Source: Bryobacteraceae bacterium (lineage in GTDB: Bacteria > Acidobacteriota > Terriglobia > Bryobacterales > Bryobacteraceae). From it: a stretch of 35,059 nt of DNA. The notes under the pieces are model-generated. The model was given only the letters and a program-made list of their open reading frames with translations. It did no database searches and was not told where the DNA came from. Positions 14,660 through 22,528 of the stretch are shown here, one piece after another; the stretch's first letter is position 1, and every line of letters starts with the position of its first letter. Both the position numbers and the translations under genes were made by a program. The stretch is from assembly GCA_030041495.1 (NCBI GenBank), contig JASHNT010000060.1, forward strand, positions 1 to 35,059, in the 5' to 3' direction.

Positions 14660-15867
14660 AGCGCCGCGTCTTATTCGTCGCATCCAAACTCGGCTACCAG
14701 GTGGCCGAGTTTTACGGAGCCGCGCAGCGGCTCGATGTCGATCTGGTCCTGGCCACCGACCGCTGCCAAATCCTCGACGATCCCTGGGGCGATCGCGCCA
14801 CGCCTCTGCGCTTCGAGATGATTCCTGAAGATCGCGATATTGACGCACTGCGCGCCCGCGGACCCTTTGAAGGGGTCCTCGCTGTGGGCGATCGTCCGGC
14901 ATTCATCGCCGCCTATTGCGCTGAGCGCCTCGGCGTTTCCTTTCATCCCAGCGCTGCGGTCGCCTCGGCCGGAGACAAATACCAGACGCGCGAGCGCTTT
15001 CGCTCCGCCGGCCTGAATGTCCCGGCTTTTGAACTGCTCGCTCCCGGCCAGAGTCGAGCGCAGTCGCGGTTTCCGTGTGTGCTGAAACCTCTGCGCTTTT
15101 CCGCCAGCCGGGGCGTCATCCGCGCCGATTCGCTCGAAGAATTTCTTGCGGCCGAAGCCCGCATCCGCAAAATGACCGGGCCGAACGAGGCGTTGCTGGC
15201 GGAAGATTTCATCCCCGGGCGCGAGTTCGCATTGGAAGGTCTGGTCAACTCAGGCAAACTTCAGGTACTCGCGATCTTCGACAAACCCGATCCTCTCAAC
15301 GGTCCGTTCTTCGAAGAGACCATTTACGTCACGCCCTCGCGCGAGCCGGCGGAGGTGCAGCGCGCCATCGAAGACGCCGCGCAGCGGGCTGTGGCGGCGC
15401 TCGGTTTGCGCCAAGGACCGGTGCACGCCGAGATGCGCGTCAATGAGCGCGGCGTGTGGATGCTGGAAGCCGCGGGACGGCCCATCGGCGGCCTATGCTC
15501 GCGCGTGCTGCGCTTCGACCGGGACGGTGGTTTGGAGGACCTACTGTTGCGTCACGCGGCCGGTGAAGATGTTTCGCAGGCAAAGCTCGCGACTGGCGCG
15601 CATGCCGTGATGATGATTCCCATCCCTCAAGCCGGCGTTTTTTTTCGTGCGGACGGGGTGGAGCAAGCCCGCGCCACTGCCGATATGGAGTCCGTAGAGA
15701 TCACGGCGAAACAAGGGCAGGTCCTGGAAACTCTACCGGAAGGCGCAAGCTACCTGGGATTTCTTTTCTCGCGCGCGCCCCATGCAGCTCAGGCTGAAAC
15801 AGCATTGCGCCAGGCTCACTCTCACCTGCGGTTTCAAATAGAGCCGGTACTGCCCGTCGTAAGATAA
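14656..15867 (+). CDS. ATP-grasp domain protein, coupled partner of the radical SAM protein
   Basis: A 403-residue ATP-grasp enzyme, a class that joins a carboxylate to a nucleophile through an acyl phosphate. The N-terminal domain starts KRRVLFVASKLGYQ. The ATP-binding part includes FPCVLKPLRFSASRGVI, ALLAEDFIPGREFALEGLV, and the Mg-binding segment GPVHAEMRVNERGVWMLEAAGRPIGG, which resembles amino-acid ligases and carboxylases of the BL00235/D-Ala-D-Ala type. A C-terminal domain ends PEGASYLGFLFSR. I chose the GTG at 14656-14658 because it overlaps the radical SAM stop as GTGA, implying translational coupling; an in-frame ATG at 14632 would add eight unlikely residues. Joint action on one small molecule or peptide is inferred from coupling. 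The substrate is unknown. Confidence 0.88.
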   Translation: MKRRVLFVASKLGYQVAEFYGAAQRLDVDLVLATDRCQILDDPWGDRATPLRFEMIPEDRDIDALRARGPFEGVLAVGDRPAFIAAYCAERLGVSFHPSAAVASAGDKYQTRERFRSAGLNVPAFELLAPGQSRAQSRFPCVLKPLRFSASRGVIRADSLEEFLAAEARIRKMTGPNEALLAEDFIPGREFALEGLVNSGKLQVLAIFDKPDPLNGPFFEETIYVTPSREPAEVQRAIEDAAQRAVAALGLRQGPVHAEMRVNERGVWMLEAAGRPIGGLCSRVLRFDRDGGLEDLLLRHAAGEDVSQAKLATGAHAVMMIPIPQAGVFFRADGVEQARATADMESVEITAKQGQVLETLPEGASYLGFLFSRAPHAAQAETALRQAHSHLRFQIEPVLPVVR

Positions 15868-15877
15868 AAAGACTTAT

Positions 15878-17242
15878 ATGAATGTTGCGATTTTGGGAAC
15901 TGGTTATGTCGGTTTGACTACAGGAGCGTGCCTCGCCTACCTGGGACACCAGGTTTATTGCGTCGACGCCGATCCCAAGAAGATCGAAGCATTGGAACGC
16001 GGCGAAATGCCCTTTTTCGAGCCGCACCTGGCCGACGTGGTGGCGGATGCTAAAGAGAACCTGCGCTTCACCACCGAATATGCCCAGGCGATCCCCGCCG
16101 CGCAGGTGATCTTTATTGCGGTCGGCACTCCGCCCGGCCCCGGCGGCGCTCCCGACCTGCGCTACCTGGAAGCCGCAGCGCGCGGCATCGGCGAGTATCT
16201 GGGCCCGCACTTCACCGTGATCGTCAACAAATCCACGGTGCCCATCGGCAGCGGCAACTGGGTGGATTCGCTGGTGCGCGACGCGTTCCAAAAACGCGGC
16301 GGCTCGCGCGCCGGAGGTAGCTTTGCGGTCGCCTCCAATCCCGAATTTCTGCGCGAAGGCTCGGCGCTCGGCGATACGCTCTATCCGGATCGCGTCGTGG
16401 TGGGCGCGGATGAAGAGCCGACAGCGGAGGTGCTGTACACGCTTTACCGGCCCATTCTGGAGCAGACCTTCACCGCTCCCGCTTACTTGCCCCGTCCGGA
16501 AGCCATCGAGGCCGCGCCGCTCATCTCCACCGACTTAGCCTCGGCGGAGTTGATCAAATACGCCGCCAACGCGTTTCTCTCGCTCAAGATCAGCTACATC
16601 AATGAAATTGGTCTATTGGCCGAAAAAGTGGGCGCGGATATCGCACAAGTGGCCAAAGGTATGGGCCTCGACGCGCGCATCGGCACTCGCTTCCTGCAAG
16701 CCGGCATCGGCTGGGGTGGGTCCTGCTTCGGCAAGGATACCGCGGCCTTGGTCGCGACTGCCGCCGAATACGGCCTTCACATGCCTATCGTGATGGCCGC
16801 GCGCGAAGTCAACAAAAAGCAGCGCGAGCGCGTGGTGGACAAACTCCTGGGCGAGCTGAAAATTCTCAAAGGCCGCACCATCGGCCTGCTAGGCTTGGCA
16901 TTCAAACCCAATACCGATGACCTGCGCGATGCCCCCGCCGTGGATATCGCCAAACGCCTGATCGAGCGCGGCGCGCGGGTCAAGGCCCACGATCCCGTCG
17001 CCATGGACCGCTTCCGCCAGGAGCATTCCAACTGCGAAGTGCTCTTGTGCGCTTCGGCCGAAGAGGTCGCCGAAGGCTGCGACGCTCTGGTTTTGGTGAC
17101 GGAATGGCCGGAATATCGAGAGTTGGATTGGGAAAGCCTGGCGAAGTCCATGCGCTCTGCCTTCGTCCTGGATGGACGGCTGGTGTTGGACCGTACGCGC
17201 CTGAGCCGCGCCGGCTTCCGCGTCTCTGGCTTAGCAGGTTAA
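15878..17242 (+). CDS. ugd: UDP-glucose/GDP-mannose dehydrogenase family protein
   Basis: A 454-residue enzyme that oxidises a nucleotide sugar twice to the uronic acid, most likely UDP-glucose to UDP-glucuronate. The NAD-binding start is MNVAILGTGYVGLTTG, and NPEFLREGSA and DLASAELIKYAANAFLSLKISYINE match the family. The catalytic Cys283 lies in GWGGSCFGKD. The C-terminal UDP-binding domain contains LLGLAFKPNTDDLRDAPA. Whether the substrate is UDP-glucose, GDP-mannose or an N-acetylhexosamine cannot be settled by eye. It begins 10 nt after the ATP-grasp stop. It may simply share the transcript, or supply a sugar for polysaccharide together with the dTDP-sugar genes at 3.8-5.3 kb. Confidence 0.93.
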   Translation: MNVAILGTGYVGLTTGACLAYLGHQVYCVDADPKKIEALERGEMPFFEPHLADVVADAKENLRFTTEYAQAIPAAQVIFIAVGTPPGPGGAPDLRYLEAAARGIGEYLGPHFTVIVNKSTVPIGSGNWVDSLVRDAFQKRGGSRAGGSFAVASNPEFLREGSALGDTLYPDRVVVGADEEPTAEVLYTLYRPILEQTFTAPAYLPRPEAIEAAPLISTDLASAELIKYAANAFLSLKISYINEIGLLAEKVGADIAQVAKGMGLDARIGTRFLQAGIGWGGSCFGKDTAALVATAAEYGLHMPIVMAAREVNKKQRERVVDKLLGELKILKGRTIGLLGLAFKPNTDDLRDAPAVDIAKRLIERGARVKAHDPVAMDRFRQEHSNCEVLLCASAEEVAEGCDALVLVTEWPEYRELDWESLAKSMRSAFVLDGRLVLDRTRLSRAGFRVSGLAG

Positions 17243-17271
17243 CGTGGCTGGTTGGCGCTAGCCGGGGTAAA

Positions 17272-18072
17272 GTGGGAGTAGTGCTCCATCTTCGCCAGTT
17301 GCTGGAGGATGAAGGAAGACCCGGCCGGCTGGACCGCGCCGCCCTGGACCTTGCCACCATCCACTTCCCCGGTCTCGACCCCGAGCCGGTGCTGGACCAG
17401 TTGAACGAACTGGCTTCGCGCCTGGGCGACCGGCTGCGTAATTTCAACGACGGCCGCGACTTCGTGGAGGCCGCCCAGCGATTTCTCTTCGGCGAGCTCG
17501 GCTTCCACGGAAATCAGGAAGATTTCTTCGACCCCTGCAACAGTTGCCTCAATCAGGTGCTGGAGCGCCGCACCGGCCTACCCATCACTCTTTCCGTGAT
17601 GTACATGGAAATCGCCCGGCGCTTGCAGATGCCGGTGTTCGGCATCGGACTGCCGCGTCACTTCGTGTTGCAATTCGACGATGGCAACTACGCCGCCTAT
17701 GTCGACCCGTTCCACGGCGGTCGCGTGATTACCGCCAGAGAATGTTACGCGCTGGCCGGAGCCGAAGTGGCCGATCCGGCTCTCCTCCAGCGAGTCAGCA
17801 AAAAACAAATCGTGGTGCGCATGTTGCAAAACCTGCACCGCGTCTATGTTCGCAGCAAGGATTACACGCGCGCCGTGGCGACTCTCGACCTGATGATCTC
17901 CGGTGCACCGGAAACTGCCGCGTGGTATCACGCCCGCGCCGTCCTGCTGATGGAACTCGACCGCTGGGAGGCCGCCCGGCGCGACTTCGAAACCTATCTC
18001 GCTATGAGTCCCTCAGCACCCGACCGAGACGTGGTTGTACGCCAGATTCACTGGCTCGCGCGCCTAAATTAG
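17272..18072 (+). CDS. SirB1-type transglutaminase-like protein with TPR tail
   Basis: A 266-residue protein. Residues about 40-165 form a Transglut_core2 (SirB1) domain: NSCLNQVLERRTGLPITLSV (90-109) followed by LPRHFVLQF with His130. Residues about 187-250 look like one or two tetratricopeptide repeats (VYVRSKDYTRAVATLDLMI, then AWYHARAVLLMELDRWEAAR). The biochemical role of SirB1 proteins is unsettled. The start is uncertain: I chose GTG 17272, 29 nt after the ugd stop with CGGGG upstream; GTG 17281 is possible. The open frame extends back to 17047 but that part overlaps ugd and is Arg/Gly-rich shadow sequence. It is probably the last gene of the plus-strand operon. Confidence 0.85.
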   Translation: MGVVLHLRQLLEDEGRPGRLDRAALDLATIHFPGLDPEPVLDQLNELASRLGDRLRNFNDGRDFVEAAQRFLFGELGFHGNQEDFFDPCNSCLNQVLERRTGLPITLSVMYMEIARRLQMPVFGIGLPRHFVLQFDDGNYAAYVDPFHGGRVITARECYALAGAEVADPALLQRVSKKQIVVRMLQNLHRVYVRSKDYTRAVATLDLMISGAPETAAWYHARAVLLMELDRWEAARRDFETYLAMSPSAPDRDVVVRQIHWLARLN

Positions 18073-18095
18073 GGCCGACGGTAACGTGTAAGAAG

Positions 18096-18122
18096 TTGGC
18101 AGCCGCTGTGGTATTCTACTAG
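18096..18122 (+). promoter_or_regulatory. possible promoter of tRNA-Asp
   Basis: TTGGCA (18096-18101) and TACTAG (18117-18122) are separated by 15 bp and lie about 20 bp upstream of the mature tRNA 5' end. The spacing is short and the hexamers imperfect, so this is a weak call. TATTCT at 18112 is an alternative -10. Confidence 0.25.
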
Positions 18123-18141
18123 GTACCGCACGTTGACATGC

Positions 18142-18218
<77 letters not shown>

Positions 18219-18255
18219 CTCAACCCTTTTGTTTCTCTCATTTAGGCCCGGAGCG

Positions 18256-18277
18256 GCGCTTTTCAGCCGAAAAGTGC
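18256..18277. terminator. 9-bp hairpin between tRNA-Asp and the molybdenum hydroxylase gene
   Basis: GCGCTTTTC-AGCC-GAAAAGTGC forms a 9-bp stem (one G-T pair) with a 4-nt loop. It sits between the convergent tRNA gene and the hydroxylase stop at 18302. There is no T-run in either direction, so a role in termination is plausible but not proven. Confidence 0.4.
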
Positions 18278-18301
18278 AACTCCTGTCCCGGAACGAACAC
18301 T

Positions 18302-20653
18302 TCACGCTTTGAGCGCGGCCTGCACGTACTCGGGCTTCAGGGGAAGCCGGCGCAGGATTTTGCCGGTGGCGTCGAAAAGCGCGCCGGCGATCGCCGGGGC
18401 AGCCAGAGCGTTCGCCGCTTCGGACCCTCCGCCATAGGTCCCGACCTCCGGCCGGTTCAGCAGGACCACCTTGATCTCCGGAATCTCGGACATCTTCAGG
18501 ATCGGATACGTTCGCCAGTCGCGCGTAATGATGCCGCTTTCGTCGAATTGCAGCTCCTCGAAAAGAGTGATGCTCACGCCCATCACCGTGCCGCCTTCCA
18601 CCTGACGCTTCAACTGCATTGGATTGACCACGATGCCCGGATCCACGGCCACGGTGACTTTCTCCACCGTGATCGCGCCGGTCGCCGGCGTCACGGAGAT
18701 TTGGGCGACACAAGCCCAATAGGTCGCCGAGCGGAACATCAGCGACACGCCTTGCCCACGGAGGACTGTCCCGCTGTCGCTGGCTCGCGTGCTGCGCGTC
18801 TCCCAGCCGGAAGCGTCGCGCACGGATTTGAGGACATTGATCGCGCGTTCGCCATCGGTACTACCGGCTTTGGCGTGATCGATGCGGAACTGAATCGCGT
18901 CGGCGCCGGCCAGCGCGGCTGCTTCCGTGATGGCCAGCTCGCGTGGATAATTTTGCTGGAATTGACCCGGCGTGCGCAGGCTGTGATCGCGCAAGCCGAC
19001 CGTCAGCGGAGAACTGTGTTCGCCCACCTGATAAGTGCCGTGGCCACGCTCCGCGATGTTGACAGCGCCGTCGTAGACCCACGGATCTTGAATATCGTTG
19101 ACCGTGGAACCGATGAACACGCCTTTTTCATTCGGCGCGGCCATGGTGGGAAGGCCGGCGAGCACGGCGCCGATGGGACGGTCATCCTGCATGGCAGGCA
19201 TGTAGTGATCGATCTGGTAGGCCGCAATCTTGCCGTTCGCATCCAGGCCGATTTCGACATCGGACATCGAGGCCGGCGATTGCGTCGACCACTGGAAATC
19301 GTCCGGGCGCATCCACTGCACGCGCACCGGACGGCCGACGGCCTTCGATAGAATCACGGCTTCGTCCTCGGCTCCGGCGTTTCCGCCGTTGGAGCGGCCG
19401 TAGTGGCCAGGACCGGAGAACGTACGCACGATGATATTGTCAGGCTGAGTCGAGAGCATCATCGCGATCTCGCCGCGCAGAGCCTGCGGATTCTGGTTGT
19501 GCGTGTAAATGTACACCGTGCCGTCCTTGCGCACGTCGGCCATGGCCATTGTCGGCCCCAGCGGCGCGTGCTTGATGAACGGCATCTGATACGTTGCGGT
19601 GAGCTTCTTAGCCGCGCCGGACATGGCGGAGGAAACGTCGTCCTTCGATTTTTGGCTCTGGGTGACCTTTGTCGTCGTCCAGTCCGCGTCGCGGCGGAGG
19701 AAATCGAAGAGGCGAGCGTGGCCGGGCAGTCCTTTCCAGTCTTTCCATTTGGTGGACGCCGAAACCTGCTCGGCCGCCTTGATGGCTTCCCATTCCGTGG
19801 GCGCAACCACGCCCACCAGGTTGGCTTTCACCACCACCTGCGCGTTCGGGAACTTCGACTTGTCGAGCGTTCCCACTTGCACCAGCGTCGAGCCCAGCGA
19901 CTTCGGATGCACCATGCGCCCGTGCAGCATGTCCGGAAGCCGCACGTCGGTGGCCCATTGCTCCTTCGCCGCAACCTTCAACGCCGTCACCGAGTTGCGG
20001 AAGGATTTGCCGATCACCGTGTAATCCTTCACCGCCTTCATGGGCGGATTGCCGTCCACGGTCAGCCCCATGGGGCTGGTCAGGTCGCCCTTCACGGGTA
20101 TAGTCAGCTTCAATTGCTGGCCCTTAATCAGCTCGCCATAGGTCATGCTCTTGCCGCCGCCGGAGACCACGCCGTCTTTAACGGAAATGGCGTTCTTAGG
20201 GACATTGAGACGTTGCGAGGCGAGATCCAGCAGAGCCTGATATGTGTACGCCGCGGCCTTGCGGATATTCGGAGTTCCGCTGCCCAAAAAATCGAACGCA
20301 CCGCTGCCGTCGGGAGTGCGATCGGTGTCGCCCATCACCACCGTGGTGATCGCGTCGAAGGATGCGTTCAGCTCCTCGGCGACAATCTGGCGATAAGCGG
20401 TGAAGGTGGTGCTCTGGCCGAAGTCGCTCTTGCCGGTGCGGATCAGGATAGTGTTGTCGGGATGAATCTCGATCCACGACTCGGGCAGACTGGCATCGAG
20501 CGTGTTGCGCATGGTCGTGGCCGCCTTTGCGGTCTTTTCCAAGACACCGGTTCCGGCCATGCCGAAGCCGACCAGTAGAGCTCCGCCGGTCTTGACGAAT
20601 CCGCGGCGCGAAAGAGCTGCCCCGTAAACGCTGGTGTGATTCTGGCTGTTCAT
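18302..20653 (-). CDS. Tat-exported molybdopterin hydroxylase large subunit, IorB-like
   Basis: A 783-residue molybdenum-binding subunit of the xanthine dehydrogenase/isoquinoline 1-oxidoreductase type. A twin-arginine signal, SRRGFVK with Arg16-Arg17 followed by a hydrophobic stretch to about residue 34, directs folded export. Cofactor-region sequences include KSDFGQSTTFTAYRQIVAEEL, GPGHYGRSNGGNAGAEDEAV and VQWMRPDDF. Near the C-terminus GTYGGGSEAANALAAPAIAGALFDATG carries the Glu expected at the active site. The family hydroxylates aromatic heterocycles or aldehydes and uses an external electron acceptor; the actual substrate is unknown. Its ATG overlaps the stop of the small-subunit gene (ATGA), so the subunits are translationally coupled. 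No FAD subunit or cofactor-maturation gene is in the window. Confidence 0.92.
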   Translation of the reverse strand: MNSQNHTSVYGAALSRRGFVKTGGALLVGFGMAGTGVLEKTAKAATTMRNTLDASLPESWIEIHPDNTILIRTGKSDFGQSTTFTAYRQIVAEELNASFDAITTVVMGDTDRTPDGSGAFDFLGSGTPNIRKAAAYTYQALLDLASQRLNVPKNAISVKDGVVSGGGKSMTYGELIKGQQLKLTIPVKGDLTSPMGLTVDGNPPMKAVKDYTVIGKSFRNSVTALKVAAKEQWATDVRLPDMLHGRMVHPKSLGSTLVQVGTLDKSKFPNAQVVVKANLVGVVAPTEWEAIKAAEQVSASTKWKDWKGLPGHARLFDFLRRDADWTTTKVTQSQKSKDDVSSAMSGAAKKLTATYQMPFIKHAPLGPTMAMADVRKDGTVYIYTHNQNPQALRGEIAMMLSTQPDNIIVRTFSGPGHYGRSNGGNAGAEDEAVILSKAVGRPVRVQWMRPDDFQWSTQSPASMSDVEIGLDANGKIAAYQIDHYMPAMQDDRPIGAVLAGLPTMAAPNEKGVFIGSTVNDIQDPWVYDGAVNIAERGHGTYQVGEHSSPLTVGLRDHSLRTPGQFQQNYPRELAITEAAALAGADAIQFRIDHAKAGSTDGERAINVLKSVRDASGWETRSTRASDSGTVLRGQGVSLMFRSATYWACVAQISVTPATGAITVEKVTVAVDPGIVVNPMQLKRQVEGGTVMGVSITLFEELQFDESGIITRDWRTYPILKMSEIPEIKVVLLNRPEVGTYGGGSEAANALAAPAIAGALFDATGKILRRLPLKPEYVQAALKA

Positions 20654-21171
20654 CGCGCGGCTCCTTTCATCTGCATCGCGGCAAATTGCACGGCCGCGAT
20701 GATTGCCGTGTAGCTTCCGCAGCGGCACAGGTGCGCCGAGACTCCTGTGCTGAAAGCCGTCTTGATGTCCGCGACACTGGGCGAGGCGTTGCGCTCCAGC
20801 AGCTCCGTCGCCTTGATCATCATGCCGTTCTGGCAAAAGCCGCACAGAGGCACCTGTTCTTCGATCCAGGCCTGTTGCACCGGATGCAGCGTTTTCTCGG
20901 ACTCCGCGGCGGGAAGTCCCTTTTGGTGCGCCCACCGCGCAGGCAGTCCTTCGAGCGTGGTCACCTCTTTCGTGCCGACCGCGGTCAGCGTCGTGGTGCA
21001 CGAGCGGATTTCCTTGCCGTCCAGCAGCACGGAGCAGGCTCCGCACTGTGCCAGCCCGCAGCCAAATTGCGGACCGGTCAATTGCAGATCGTTTCTGAGA
21101 ACGTAAAGCAGAGGCGTATCCCCGGACGCCTGAACTTCGCGCTTCATTCCGTTAACCAGGATTGTGGCCAT
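20650..21171 (-). CDS. [2Fe-2S] small subunit of the molybdenum hydroxylase, IorA-like
   Basis: A 173-residue electron-transfer subunit with two [2Fe-2S] clusters. The plant-ferredoxin-type set is Cys38, Cys43, Cys46 and Cys58 (CGLAQCGACSVL...SC). The C-terminal set is Cys110, Cys113, Cys149 and Cys151 (LCGFCQNGM and HLCRCGSY). It passes electrons from the molybdenum site of the partner to an outside acceptor, probably a cytochrome. I chose ATG 21171, which has a strong AAGGGGGG site 4 nt upstream; the frame continues to 21249 but without family similarity. The protein has no signal of its own, so it is presumably exported bound to the Tat-bearing large subunit. It is the first gene of the pair. 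Confidence 0.94.
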   Translation of the reverse strand: MATILVNGMKREVQASGDTPLLYVLRNDLQLTGPQFGCGLAQCGACSVLLDGKEIRSCTTTLTAVGTKEVTTLEGLPARWAHQKGLPAAESEKTLHPVQQAWIEEQVPLCGFCQNGMMIKATELLERNASPSVADIKTAFSTGVSAHLCRCGSYTAIIAAVQFAAMQMKGAAR

Positions 21172-21276
21172 GAAACCCCCCTTGCGCAGGTGCGCTGACG
21201 GACTCAGTCTATCAAAGACCGGCGCGATGGGGCCATTTGGAGAGGGCACGCTTTGAGGGAGGCAGCCTGGAAGGCC

Positions 21277-21573
21277 CTAGCGCATCTCCCACTTCTTGGT
21301 GATCTCGGCGATGGTCTCCTCCGGCTTGGTGGTATACAACCAGAAGATCTGCACGGCGGCGCTGCCGCGGACCTGCATCTTCAATCCGCCGCTAACCGGC
21401 ATGAATTTCAAGTGCTCCGCGCCGGACTTGAGCGGCGTGATCACGCCCAGCGCGATCTTGGTGACGTGAGGGCAATCGCGCGCGGCCTCGACCACCGGGA
21501 TGGCGTCCGGAATCACCGTCGAGTGCCGTCCGTTGAACTTGGATCCCTTGAGCAGTCCGCGAGTATGGCTCAA
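21277..21573 (-). CDS. DUF2103-like small protein
   Basis: A 98-residue protein resembling the DUF2103 family, described as predicted metal-binding proteins. The patterns NGRHSTVIP, KIALGVITPLKSGAEHLKFMPVSGGLKMQVRG and AVQIFWLYT fit my memory of that family, but this is not a search result. No ATG suits the N-terminus. A TTG at 21573 (giving SHTRGLLKGSK) is the best start, and upstream codons in the same frame are Arg/Ala-rich and unlike protein. There is no convincing ribosome site. It follows the BON gene by 25 nt on the same strand and may be read with it. Confidence 0.65.
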   Translation of the reverse strand: MSHTRGLLKGSKFNGRHSTVIPDAIPVVEAARDCPHVTKIALGVITPLKSGAEHLKFMPVSGGLKMQVRGSAAVQIFWLYTTKPEETIAEITKKWEMR

Positions 21574-21598
21574 AACCCAATTATATTGTCGCCGCGCG

Positions 21599-22051
21599 TT
21601 ACTGCTGCGTGCGCGGGTCGCTGCGCTTGACCTGGGCGCGGCGGCGTCCCTGATCCAGATTCGCGGCGGCCTTTTCCTTGGCCGCATCGGTCACCTTGAT
21701 GTTGTTGACCACGGACTTCGCCCCAGCCGCTTTCGCCATCCTGGTGGCGGAGCCTTTATGCTGGACCACGCTGGTCGAGCCTTCCCAGTAAGCCACGCCC
21801 CCTTGCACCCGCACCGTGAAACCGTCCTTGCCGATCTTGGATTTGGCGAGTTTCGCCCGGATGGCGGCCTCCGTCTGCTGGTCCTGCTGCGAGGTCGTAC
21901 CCTGCCCGCCCGTGGTTCGCTTGGCGGGAACGCCGTGGTTGGACTTCGGGGACGGCGTTTTGGTCTGCCCCTGGATCGTTTGCGGAGGCATCTGAAGCTG
22001 TCCCAGAATCGCTCCGCCGGCACACGCCAAAATCACCAACAGTCGCGTCAC
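21599..22051 (-). CDS. secreted BON-domain protein
   Basis: A 150-residue exported protein. Residues 1-18 are a signal peptide (MTRLLVILACAGGAILGQ); the Cys at residue 10 is not in a clear lipobox. A Gln/Thr/Pro-rich linker (19-58) precedes a BON domain (about 60-122) with AAIRAKLAKSKIG, then VRVQGGVAYWEGSTSV, then KSVVNNIKV, matching the helix-strand pattern of OsmY-like proteins. BON domains bind phospholipid or peptidoglycan in several families. The last 25 residues are highly basic. The start is a GTG at 22051-22049 with no strong ribosome site. It is divergent from the STAS gene. Confidence 0.82.
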   Translation of the reverse strand: MTRLLVILACAGGAILGQLQMPPQTIQGQTKTPSPKSNHGVPAKRTTGGQGTTSQQDQQTEAAIRAKLAKSKIGKDGFTVRVQGGVAYWEGSTSVVQHKGSATRMAKAAGAKSVVNNIKVTDAAKEKAAANLDQGRRRAQVKRSDPRTQQ

Positions 22052-22091
22052 AACACACTAGTCGCGCCGCCGCGGAGATATTCTCACTTTC

Positions 22092-22114
22092 AGGCGCGCT
22101 TTCGTAACGCGCCT
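22092..22114. promoter_or_regulatory. inverted repeat between divergent BON and STAS genes
   Basis: AGGCGCG-N9-CGCGCCT is a perfect 7-bp inverted repeat, in the 74-bp gap between the BON start (22051) and the STAS start (22126). It could be an operator or an RNA hairpin in the STAS leader. No promoter hexamers were resolved. Confidence 0.35.
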
Positions 22115-22125
22115 TTAACACGAGA

Positions 22126-22503
22126 GTGATAACATCTACGTTCACCGTGCCTAACGATCAGCTTCATTTAGAGGCCAAGAACGGCGCCGCGCCCGGCCAG
22201 CGTGTGCTCGTACTAACCGGCGTCCTTACGATTTCCACTTTATTCGCCTTTCAGGAGTTCACCCACAAGGACCAGTCGGAAGCCTTGATCGTGGATCTGA
22301 GCGGTGTGCCGTACATCGATTCGGCCGGGCTGGGCTCGATGATTTCGGCCTACGTCAGCCGGGAACGGGAAGCACGCAAGATGGCCCTGGTGGGCGTCAA
22401 CGACCGGGTCAAGATGGTGATGACGGTCAGCGGCGTCGACCAGCTCTTCCGGACTTACCCCACCATCGCCGAAGCCGAAAAAACACTCGGCGCGGCGGCT
22501 TAG
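22126..22503 (+). CDS. STAS-domain anti-sigma factor antagonist-like protein
   Basis: A 125-residue single-domain STAS protein of the SpoIIAA type. The core is ALIVDLSGVPYIDSAGLGSMI (53-73), in which Ser66 of DSAGLG is the expected phosphorylation site. In the family, the unphosphorylated protein binds an anti-sigma factor kinase and releases a sigma factor. No partner kinase or phosphatase gene adjoins it, so the pathway is unknown. The start is a GTG at 22126; a GTG at 22147 is a possible alternative, and neither has a strong ribosome site. It lies alone on the plus strand between minus-strand genes and converges with phoU. Confidence 0.9.
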   Translation: MITSTFTVPNDQLHLEAKNGAAPGQRVLVLTGVLTISTLFAFQEFTHKDQSEALIVDLSGVPYIDSAGLGSMISAYVSREREARKMALVGVNDRVKMVMTVSGVDQLFRTYPTIAEAEKTLGAAA

Positions 22504-22528
22504 AGACCCGCCTTCGCGAAAACTCCGC

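Noticed and set aside
19403-20578. 391-codon plus-strand frame opposite the hydroxylase large subunit
   Set aside because: Antisense shadow in high-G+C DNA; the real gene on the other strand is certain from its motifs.
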